NCBI GenBank assembly: GCA_903920415.1
Contig: CAIXMD010000130.1
Location: 1 to 9,181 of the forward strand
From: an uncultured Desulfomonile sp.
GTDB taxonomy: Bacteria > Desulfobacterota > Desulfomonilia > Desulfomonilales > Desulfomonilaceae
DNA: 9,181 nt
Direction: 5' to 3'
The notes beneath the pieces are model-generated. The model ran no database searches. It was given only the letters and a program-made list of their open reading frames with translations, and was not told the DNA's origin. Below are positions 1 through 6,277 of the stretch, piece after piece (position 1 is the first letter of the stretch; each line of letters starts with the position of its first letter). The translations under genes and the position numbers were made by a program.

Positions 1-1905
1 GATGACACAGTTATACTGTTTTTTAGCGGCCACGGTGCGTTTGATCCTATGAGGCCGAAGGAATTCTTGTTTCTCTCATACGATTCCGAATCAGACTACA
101 TTGGTACCACAGGCGTCAAAATGAGCGGACTCGAATTTTTAAAAGGCATTAGCGCAGAACGGGCTCTCATCATTGCAGACGCATGTCACGCAGGGGGTTT
201 TTCACAAATGAAGCCCAAGGCGTTGAACCCATCTCTTGATCTATTCTTACGTGAGGCTCGTAATTCATCGGGCAGGGCCATAATAAGCTCAGCAAAAGAC
301 GGACAGCTCTCCTGGGAGCTGCCGGACGGCAAGAACAGCGTGTTTACCCATAACCTCTTAGAAGGTCTGAAGGGCAAGGCAGATAAAGACCATGATGGTG
401 TGGTCACTCTTAATGAGGCCTACGAGTATGCCTATAATCGCACCAAGGATGACACGGGGGGACGACAGCATCCACAATTTGAGGGAACGGTTGTGGGAGC
501 ATTTCCCCTGTCGTTTGTAGGCCCCAGGATGCCAGAGTCCGAACTGAGGAAAAAGTTTGTGGAGGCCGTATGGTCGGGCGAACTCGAAAAGGTTGAGAAG
601 TTTCTGGCTCAGGGGGTAGATGTTGATCTCAGGGACGAAGACAATACTACGCCCCTTATCATCAGTTCAAGAAAGGGCTACCCTGAAATCGTCAAGCTAC
701 TCTTGTCCAAAGCGGCTGAAGTTGATGCTGCCGACAATTCACGCTCAACCCCTCTGTTGGGAGCGTCCGAAAATGGTCACATAGAGGTTGTCAAGCTGCT
801 CATGGCAGCCGGAGCAAACGTCGACCTTAAGGATATGGATGGCGGGAACGCTCTGGCTGTAGCTTCTCGGAATGGACATCTGAAAGTTGTCGAAATGCTT
901 CTCGATGAACGGGGGGACATCAAGTCCAGGACAAATACAGGCGATACTGCGCTCACTCTTGCTTGCGCGGGTGGGCATTTTAAAGTGGTGGAACTTCTTC
1001 TCAACTGGGGAGCTGATGTTAATGCCGAAAATTTAGAAGGCGCAAATTCTCTTACAAAAGCATTTCGCGGCGGCCACTCCCCGGTGGTAAAGCTTCTGCT
1101 TGAAAAAGGAGCGACTATTAAGATCACAAGCGGGGGCAACCTTGAGCGAGAGCTTGTTATAGCCTCGCTCCACGGGGATATTCGAGAAGTTAAAAGAATA
1201 TTGGCCCAGGGAGTGAGCGTTGATGCCGAGACGTCTTCTGGTGACACTGCTTTGACTCTGGCAGCCGGTCTGGGCAACTTGGAACTGGTGAAACTCCTGG
1301 CATCGAAGGGTGCAAACGTAAATGCAAGAATCGCTCATGATGAAACTGCGTTGCTCGCTGCGGCCGGTGCCGACCGTGGTGCAATTCTGCAAACCCTCTT
1401 GGCCCTTGGAGTTGACGTCCAAGCCAGGGATAGGGATGGCAACACGGCGCTTATTCTTGCCGGTCGTGGTGGTCGGATCGAAATAGTCAAAATTCTGTTA
1501 AGCAATAATGCTGATGTCAATGCAAGGAACAAAAATCAAAGTACCGCGCTGATCTCTGCTGGGGACAACGGTCAAAGTGAAGTTGTGAGACTTCTCCTGG
1601 CCAAAGGGGCCGATGTCCAGGCCAAAGATAAGGACGGTAATACAGGCCTGATTCTGGCTGCTCAGAATGGACATGCCGATACAGTAAAGCTCCTAGTGGC
1701 GAAGAATGGTGACGTAAATGCCAGGAACAGCGAAGGCGGCACTGCCTTGATTCTGGCCGCAAAAAACGGCCGCAAGGCTGTAATAAAACTCCTCCTGGTT
1801 GCTGGGGCCGATGTCACAGCGGAGGACTGGGAAGGTAAAACTGCTCTAGCGTTGGCTTCCGAGAGGGGCCGGCCGGAAATAGTGGAAATCTTAAAGGCAC
1901 CTTGA
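1..1905 (+). CDS. Caspase-like (peptidase C14) protease fused to a long ankyrin-repeat domain, 5'-truncated by the window edge
   Basis: The open frame runs from base 1, and the residues before the first ATG (base 49) already carry the caspase histidine motif FFSGHG (His codon 31-33). That ATG is therefore internal and the true start is upstream of the window. Numbering from the ATG, the catalytic-cysteine motif ADACHAGG places Cys46 at bases 184-186, so the His-Cys dyad is intact. Residues 112-123 (DKDHDGVVTLNE) match a 12-residue EF-hand-type calcium loop at the end of the protease domain. Residues ~165-616 form about 14 ankyrin repeats, a protein-binding solenoid that probably recruits targets or partners. 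Known: bacterial C14 proteins of the metacaspase/orthocaspase type usually cleave after Arg or Lys and often carry fused repeat domains. Inference: a peptidase with an ankyrin targeting module; substrate and location unknown, since any signal peptide would lie in the missing N-terminus. The family call is strong; the biological role is open. Confidence 0.9.
   Translation, partial: DDTVILFFSGHGAFDPMRPKEFLFLSYDSESDYIGTTGVKMSGLEFLKGISAERALIIADACHAGGFSQMKPKALNPSLDLFLREARNSSGRAIISSAKDGQLSWELPDGKNSVFTHNLLEGLKGKADKDHDGVVTLNEAYEYAYNRTKDDTGGRQHPQFEGTVVGAFPLSFVGPRMPESELRKKFVEAVWSGELEKVEKFLAQGVDVDLRDEDNTTPLIISSRKGYPEIVKLLLSKAAEVDAADNSRSTPLLGASENGHIEVVKLLMAAGANVDLKDMDGGNALAVASRNGHLKVVEMLLDERGDIKSRTNTGDTALTLACAGGHFKVVELLLNWGADVNAENLEGANSLTKAFRGGHSPVVKLLLEKGATIKITSGGNLERELVIASLHGDIREVKRILAQGVSVDAETSSGDTALTLAAGLGNLELVKLLASKGANVNARIAHDETALLAAAGADRGAILQTLLALGVDVQARDRDGNTALILAGRGGRIEIVKILLSNNADVNARNKNQSTALISAGDNGQSEVVRLLLAKGADVQAKDKDGNTGLILAAQNGHADTVKLLVAKNGDVNARNSEGGTALILAAKNGRKAVIKLLLVAGADVTAEDWEGKTALALASERGRPEIVEILKAP
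541..1896 (+). repeat. Ankyrin-repeat array, about 14 units of 33 residues, within the caspase-like gene
   Basis: Residues 165-616 (counted from the ATG at base 49) show the ankyrin pattern at ~33-residue spacing: TAL or TPL at the first helix, then NGH or GG, VVKLLL in the second helix, and GADVNA in the loop. Most units are well conserved. The unit near residues 329-361 is degenerate, lacking the usual DG-T-AL start. A second cap-like unit at residues 364-395 splits the array into an N-terminal block of six units and a C-terminal block of eight. The last unit ends abruptly at the stop codon, as a C-cap would. Confidence 0.92.
1417..1812 (+). repeat. Two copies of a 198-bp (two-ankyrin) higher-order repeat
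   Basis: Loop sequences in the C-terminal block alternate. VQARDRDGNT at residue 457 recurs as VQAKDKDGNT at 523, and VNARNKNQST at 490 is matched by VNARNSEGGT at 556. Both pairs are exactly 66 residues (198 bases) apart. The DNA copies differ at many synonymous sites, so the duplication looks old, or the protein pattern is under selection. Confidence 0.65.
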
Positions 1906-1913
1906 AAGCAGTC

Positions 1914-2909
1914 TTATGTGCGCGCTACACCTTTGTAACGACCAAGAAAATCCATTTGATGGGCAATATATACCAAGGTCCCGTTATCTATTTGGGCGTG
2001 CCGATACCGGATCCATTCCGCCAAGCGTTTTGAATCAAGATCAGGGTGACCTGCGAGAGCTGAACCTACTGTGTGGACGATAAAGTGTAAGAAAAATGCC
2101 TCATCAGCGGGGTAGCCATCCGGACCCGCGAAGACTATCCAGTCTGAAGAACCTGCGTCTAGCAATTCCGCTCCCGAGCAACGGACGTGTTCGAAGAAAT
2201 GCCGGCCGGTCCGACTATCACCCGAGGACTTGCCGGCAACGATTCGGCAGTCCATTGTCCTGTGATACAGGGCTTTGATATGGGTATCCAACTGCGGGTC
2301 TATGTCGGGCTGGAAAATAGTCCCTCCATCGAAGTTTATAGTGAAGTAAAAAAGTCCACCTGGCTTCAAGAGAGCCAGCAGTTTCGGCAAGGTAGAAGGG
2401 ACATCGACCAGATCCAGAAAAGCGTTGGCGATAAGAAGATCCCATGGGGTATCGCTGAGGTCGCTATCCATGAATTCGAATATGTCGGCAGTTTCCAGCC
2501 TGACCATAATATCCCTGTGGCTGTGCCTGAGACGAAATCGATTTCGACCGAGGTCATCAATCGAGTAACTAAGACATGAAGCCCACGTGGGTACACGACT
2601 TTGAGCCTCAGATATGTTTTCCGGCATGGCATCCAATGCCGTATATTCACTACATCCAAAAAGGTCCCATTCAAGCGACCGTTCGAGCATAGTGCCTATT
2701 CCGGCTCCTATTTCGAGAATCTTGATCCGGTTTCCGCTATAACATGAAGATAGCTCTTGTTTCAGTCTGTCCCATACCCTGCGGTTAAGCGCACGGTCAT
2801 CCACGGTTTTTTTTGCCGACAGATAACGTGTGAATGTGTAATCAGAATCGCGATACATGGGTTGCCATACCCCTAGCTTACCAGAATCATTGGTCTCTTG
2901 TCTGAACAT
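1914..2909 (-). CDS. Class I SAM-dependent methyltransferase, last gene of the pterin-like operon
   Basis: A 331-residue protein with a Rossmann-type methyltransferase core. Motif I is ILEIGAGIG (residues 64-72), the acidic end of strand 2 is LDA (92-94), ADIFEF (141-146) fits the adenine-contact region, DLLIANAFLDLV follows at ~157-168, and LKPGGLFYFT (181-190) is the usual post-core strand. It should transfer a methyl group from S-adenosylmethionine to a small molecule; the acceptor cannot be read from the sequence. The ATG lies 11 bases after the glycosyltransferase stop, so it is probably co-transcribed as the final tailoring step. The ribosome binding site before this ATG is weak; Met18 is a possible alternative start with AGGGG about 12 bases upstream. 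The gene ends 8 bases from the convergent caspase-ankyrin gene. The family is clear; the substrate is inferred only from context. Confidence 0.85.
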   Translation of the reverse strand: MFRQETNDSGKLGVWQPMYRDSDYTFTRYLSAKKTVDDRALNRRVWDRLKQELSSCYSGNRIKILEIGAGIGTMLERSLEWDLFGCSEYTALDAMPENISEAQSRVPTWASCLSYSIDDLGRNRFRLRHSHRDIMVRLETADIFEFMDSDLSDTPWDLLIANAFLDLVDVPSTLPKLLALLKPGGLFYFTINFDGGTIFQPDIDPQLDTHIKALYHRTMDCRIVAGKSSGDSRTGRHFFEHVRCSGAELLDAGSSDWIVFAGPDGYPADEAFFLHFIVHTVGSALAGHPDLDSKRLAEWIRYRHAQIDNGTLVYIAHQMDFLGRYKGVART

Positions 2910-2920
2910 TTATCATTCTA

Positions 2921-4075
2921 TTAGCCGTTTTGATTAGGATACAGTACCCGGGAGTCTGTACTATTCTTACCGGCCGCCATTTCCATGAAAAATTCCCGCG
3001 TATTTTCAGCGCTCTCTGACCAGGTTGGGTGTTCTGAGTACCTATCGAGAGCTGCTAAGCTCATTTGGCCCAGCCTTTTTCTGTCCCGGTACACTCCATC
3101 AATGTGCTCGGCAATCGATCTCGTATCGCCAGGGTTGACCAGAAAACCGTTGCGCTCATGGGATATTATCTCCTGGGCGGCACCTGCTGTCGAGGCCAGA
3201 GCAGGCAGCCCAAACCCCATGGCTTCAATGTATACTATTCCGAAGCCTTCATAGGAAGAAGGCACGGCTAGAATATGGCTGTATGAATACTGAGCTGCCA
3301 GATCCGACCCGGTGAGCGTACCAAGTAATCTTATATTGGTTTCCAAGTGTTTCTGCTCAATTTGATATTTTATGCCTCTTGTATAATCAGGGTCTGTATC
3401 TAGGCCGCCGACGACATTCAGTCGCCAGGTCTCCCTGGACAGAAGGTCCAGGGCGGAAATGAGCGTGTGCAGTTCCTTGCGCGGTATCAGGCTGCCAACA
3501 AACAAGACTCTCACAGGACCCGGGACCTTTGAACGCTCCTCTACCTGGACCCTGGTGATGTCGGGTTGTACAGAGTCACGACCAGGGTAAGCCATTACGC
3601 ACGGTTTGCACGATCCTATAAGAGTCTCCACTGAAGACCGTGTAGTGAGGCTGTTGTAAACAAAGCCATCGACTGTTGAGAGGAAGTGTTTCTCTACTCG
3701 ACGGTAAAATCTATTCTGCCAATCCGGCCATAATTCGTTAGACCGAAGGTGGTGGATTATGGACACAATGGGATAGTGTATCCTGGCTTTGAGCAGATGA
3801 TTCATCATGAATAGAGACGGATGATTAAGTTCATCTTGGATCAGGACATCGAGACGTTCCGAACTCAGGCACTGGAACAGTTGCAAAGAGAAATTGTCGA
3901 GGAACTGGTATGCGTAATTGCGCCACGGAAGGGAAAAGACCCGTACCCGGTCTCCCCGGGATCGTAGGTGGTCAACGAGCTTTCGGTCGTAGAGAAATCC
4001 TCCCGTAACTGTTTCCAGGCTCCCATAGACGATCAGCCCCAAGTTCAAGGCTTTTCCCGGCGGAAACTGGCCCAT
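2921..4075 (-). CDS. GT4-family glycosyltransferase (GT-B fold)
   Basis: A 384-residue protein with a two-domain GT-B layout. The N-terminal acceptor domain begins LNLGLIVYGSLETVTGGF with the glycine-rich turn near residue 25. The linker into the donor domain is VRVLFVGSLIPRK (188-200). The nucleotide-sugar motif is SSYEGFGIVYIEAMGFGLP (273-291), giving the EX7E pair Glu276 and Glu284 typical of retaining GT4 enzymes. There is no signal peptide or membrane segment, so it is cytosolic. Known: GT4 enzymes move a sugar from a nucleotide donor with retention. Inference from neighbours: it glycosylates the product of the pterin-like pathway; donor and acceptor are unknown. The ATG at 4075 overlaps the upstream gene by 31 bases. 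A TTG at 4048-4046, overlapping that gene's TGA as TTGA and preceded by GGGAAAA, would remove nine residues and is a real alternative start. Confidence 0.88.
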   Translation of the reverse strand: MGQFPPGKALNLGLIVYGSLETVTGGFLYDRKLVDHLRSRGDRVRVFSLPWRNYAYQFLDNFSLQLFQCLSSERLDVLIQDELNHPSLFMMNHLLKARIHYPIVSIIHHLRSNELWPDWQNRFYRRVEKHFLSTVDGFVYNSLTTRSSVETLIGSCKPCVMAYPGRDSVQPDITRVQVEERSKVPGPVRVLFVGSLIPRKELHTLISALDLLSRETWRLNVVGGLDTDPDYTRGIKYQIEQKHLETNIRLLGTLTGSDLAAQYSYSHILAVPSSYEGFGIVYIEAMGFGLPALASTAGAAQEIISHERNGFLVNPGDTRSIAEHIDGVYRDRKRLGQMSLAALDRYSEHPTWSESAENTREFFMEMAAGKNSTDSRVLYPNQNG

Positions 4076-4449
4076 GCAATGTCGTTTTCCCAGATCCTGA
4101 TCGTCAAAGCGAGAATATTTGACTCCTGAATCCGCTCAAAAAGAGAGTCGCAAAAAATCCTGGAGAGATGCTCTATGCTGGGGTTAAGGCCATAGAACTC
4201 TGGCAGATCGTTAAGCGATTTGTCGCGATAGTAAGAGACAAGTTCTTCCATACGGCTCTCTATTTCCACTATGTCAACCAGATAACCGTGAGTGTCCAGC
4301 TCACTTCCTTCCAATCTGACCTCTATCTTGTAATGGTGTGAATGAATCTGGTTTTCAGGCCCCCAGTCACCTCCGAACAGAAAATGTCGGGCGACGAAAT
4401 CACGCTGGACAGCAACAGTGTAAAGGGATTGGCAAAAACTATTTATCAT
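4045..4449 (-). CDS. Divergent 6-pyruvoyl-tetrahydropterin synthase / QueD-like (T-fold) protein lacking the catalytic triad
   Basis: A 134-residue protein of the usual size for a PTPS/QueD T-fold subunit. The zinc histidines appear kept: His22 in FVARH (canonical F-x-A-x-H), and His36 and His38 in IHSHHY (canonical HGHxY). The pterin-anchoring Glu121 (RIWENDIAW) and Glu93 in NPSIEHLS (canonical PTxEN) are also present. The catalytic residues are not: no Cys lies 4-6 residues before His36, and the canonical LDH is replaced by LND (79-81). Known: PTPS and QueD act on dihydroneopterin triphosphate and need Cys, Asp and His. Inference: it binds a pterin or related pyrimidine but does a different reaction, so queD is not assigned. 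The start codon overlaps the dehydrogenase stop as TAATG, with GAGGA seven bases upstream, indicating translational coupling. Confidence 0.85.
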   Translation of the reverse strand: MINSFCQSLYTVAVQRDFVARHFLFGGDWGPENQIHSHHYKIEVRLEGSELDTHGYLVDIVEIESRMEELVSYYRDKSLNDLPEFYGLNPSIEHLSRIFCDSLFERIQESNILALTIRIWENDIAWASFRREKP

Positions 4450-5483
4450 TAATTTTCCTCATAGGTCAGAATCACTTGGATAGCCGTGTCCGGGGATTGA
4501 TCAAGAATGGCATAGGCTTCGGCAGCCTGCTGGATAGGGATTCGGTGAGTGATCAGGTGGGCCGGTCCGGTATCCTCAAGCATCCTCAATGCCAAAAGAA
4601 TCCGTCGCGACTTATTCCAACGTCCTGTCAGCTCTGGTGACAGCCGGCTGACTTGGCTGCTCACAATGTGAATCCTGCTTCTGTGAAAACGTCCTCCAAA
4701 ATCAATGTCGGCTCGTTTACCGCCATACCAGGAACCGACTACAATTCTGCCGCCGAATCCTGTAGCAAGAATTGCCTGATCCAGCGCAGAGGGGTTACCG
4801 GAAAGCTCATAGGCCAAATCTGCTCCGCCCTCCGGGATCGAAGTCCCGAGCAATTCTGCTAAACTGTCCTTCGTCTTCGGGTCCATGGGGTCCAAGGACG
4901 CATTAGCCCCCAGAGCCCTGGACTTTATGCGACGCAAAGGATACTTGTCGAAAGTGACGACGATGGATAACGGACACCTTGCCAGGAGTGATGTCGTGAG
5001 TAGTCCCACAACCCCCTGGCCAAAGACAACAACTCGTTCTCCGATCATGGGGCGCCCGTCCATCAGAAAGCTTACGGCGGTCTCCATATTGGGCAAGAAA
5101 GCTGCTTCCTCTGGAGACAGCGTTTCCGGTACCTGGATCAGGTGTTCAGGGTTGGCAGTAAAATGGCTCTCATGAGGATTGAACGAGAATACTGTTTTGC
5201 CCAGCCAGCCGCTGTTGAGATCGGATCCCACCGAAACTACACGTCCTACGGCGGCGTAACCGTATTTTAAAGGAAACGCGAATTTTCTCGCCAGGGCCGG
5301 GATAGTTTCATCAACGGGGATATTCTCAGGCCACTGGCCTCGGTAGAGTAGGAGTTCGGTGCCTGGACTGATAGCAGAGACGAGGGTTTGGACAAGGACT
5401 TCATGGGGTGCTGGTCCTGATAAAGTTTCCTCGTGTATGGAAGTCTGATAAGGTCCTGTAAATTGGAGCACTAGACGCTTCAT
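4449..5483 (-). CDS. Medium-chain dehydrogenase/reductase (zinc-alcohol-dehydrogenase-like, BchC-type ISxGTE subgroup)
   Basis: A 344-residue MDR protein. The N-terminal GroES-like part has SAISPGTELLLYRG (36-49) where classical enzymes have the zinc-binding C-G-T-D, and YGYAAVG (74-80) where they have GHEGxG, so the usual catalytic Cys and His-Glu are absent. The structural four-cysteine zinc loop is also missing. The nucleotide fold has GQGVVG (155-160), and an aspartate at the end of strand 2 (VTFDK, 176-180) suggests NAD rather than NADP. ISxGTE is shared with BchC-like dehydrogenases. It probably oxidises or reduces a hydroxyl or carbonyl on a pathway intermediate; the substrate is unknown. 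The ATG has a strong AAGGAG site just upstream. It follows the RibD-like gene by 71 bases and is coupled to the PTPS-like gene by a one-base stop/start overlap. Confidence 0.85.
   Translation of the reverse strand: MKRLVLQFTGPYQTSIHEETLSGPAPHEVLVQTLVSAISPGTELLLYRGQWPENIPVDETIPALARKFAFPLKYGYAAVGRVVSVGSDLNSGWLGKTVFSFNPHESHFTANPEHLIQVPETLSPEEAAFLPNMETAVSFLMDGRPMIGERVVVFGQGVVGLLTTSLLARCPLSIVVTFDKYPLRRIKSRALGANASLDPMDPKTKDSLAELLGTSIPEGGADLAYELSGNPSALDQAILATGFGGRIVVGSWYGGKRADIDFGGRFHRSRIHIVSSQVSRLSPELTGRWNKSRRILLALRMLEDTGPAHLITHRIPIQQAAEAYAILDQSPDTAIQVILTYEEN
4456..4460 (-). promoter_or_regulatory. Ribosome binding site GAGGA of the PTPS-like gene
   Basis: GAGGA on the minus strand sits 6-7 bases before the ATG at 4449 and inside the last codons of the dehydrogenase gene. 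It supports this start and the one-base TAATG overlap. Confidence 0.65.
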
Positions 5484-5487
5484 GCAA

Positions 5488-5493
5488 CTCCTT
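5488..5493 (-). promoter_or_regulatory. Ribosome binding site AAGGAG of the MDR dehydrogenase gene
   Basis: On the minus strand AAGGAG is followed by TTGC and then the ATG ending at 5483. It is the strongest Shine-Dalgarno sequence in the operon and fixes the dehydrogenase start. The 71-base gap before it is the only sizeable gap inside the operon. Confidence 0.75.
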
Positions 5494-5554
5494 GAATAGT
5501 TGAAGCGGGAATGACCACGGACCAGCCTTGCCCCTATGTCTATTCATTTACCGA

Positions 5555-6277
5555 TCACTGTTCGTCGTTTGGTTCTGTCGCGAGATGGCCCCAGAGGATA
5601 AGGTCTTCGCCCAGCCAACGGTGGCCACGATTCTTGATGCGCAGACAATTTTCGGGATCAGATTGACCTAAGTCGCTCACAGCTCGCAATCCTCCCACCA
5701 ACACAGGCGCGACCGTCAAAACGATGTAATTTGCGAGCCGTTCCAAAAGGAAGCTGGTGATAATACGAGCGCCCCCCTCTACCATCAGGCTGTTAATACC
5801 GAGTCCAGCCAGCTTGTCGAGAAGCGCGTGAAGATTCACCTGACCCTTTGAATTTGACGGCAGCGTCAAGATCGATGCTCCCGCAGCTTCCAAAGCTATC
5901 GAGCGTTTCTTGTCCGGTTTCTCTATCGTCGCTATCCAAGGCCGACCGGATTCCTGGGTAAGAAGATTGCAATCCAGGGGGAGCCTTAAGCGGCTGTCTA
6001 CGACAATGGGCCTCGGATTGTCTCCGTCAACGAGCCGGACGTTAAGTCTAGGATTGTCGGATAGCACTGTGCCTATGCCGACAAGAATCGCATCATGCTC
6101 CGCCCTGAGTTTGTGGGTGAGTTTAAGGGATTGGCGGCCGCTCAAAGCGAGTGCTACGCCGGGTCGGGCAGAAATACACCCGTCGAGACTTTGAGCATAG
6201 CTCAAGGTTACAAACGGACGCCCTGTCCTCTGACGGTGGGCCGCAGCAACCTCCAAGACAGGTTCAATAAAATTCAT
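5555..6277 (-). CDS. Stand-alone RibD C-terminal-type reductase (5-amino-6-ribosylamino-pyrimidinone reductase-like)
   Basis: A 240-residue protein matching only the reductase half of RibD, a dihydrofolate-reductase-like fold. Motifs from the chosen Met: PFVTLSYAQSLDG (21-33), the NADPH and substrate stretch HKLRAEHDAILVGIGTVLSDNP (55-76), NPRPIVVDSRLRLP (87-100), SLMVEGGARIITSFL (163-177) and PVLVGG (191-196). The zinc deaminase half of bifunctional RibD is absent. Known: RibD reductase reduces the ribosyl side chain of a GTP-derived pyrimidine to ribityl using NADPH. The frame opens upstream at a TTG (6334), but the extra 19 residues are not RibD-like, so the ATG at 6277 is preferred despite a weak ribosome binding site. 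It is the first gene of the minus-strand operon. Inference: it may act in a dedicated pathway, not in general riboflavin synthesis, but a riboflavin role is not excluded. Confidence 0.85.
   Translation of the reverse strand: MNFIEPVLEVAAAHRQRTGRPFVTLSYAQSLDGCISARPGVALALSGRQSLKLTHKLRAEHDAILVGIGTVLSDNPRLNVRLVDGDNPRPIVVDSRLRLPLDCNLLTQESGRPWIATIEKPDKKRSIALEAAGASILTLPSNSKGQVNLHALLDKLAGLGINSLMVEGGARIITSFLLERLANYIVLTVAPVLVGGLRAVSDLGQSDPENCLRIKNRGHRWLGEDLILWGHLATEPNDEQ

Noticed and set aside
777..1277. 166-codon minus-strand open frame opposite the ankyrin repeats
   Set aside because: A shadow of the ankyrin coding frame; low-complexity Ser/Arg/Pro-rich translation and no family motif.
1417..1812. 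Tandem repeats as a CRISPR array or mobile element
   Set aside because: The periodicity is in frame with ankyrin repeats (33 residues) and the copies diverge at synonymous sites; there are no spacers or terminal inverted repeats.
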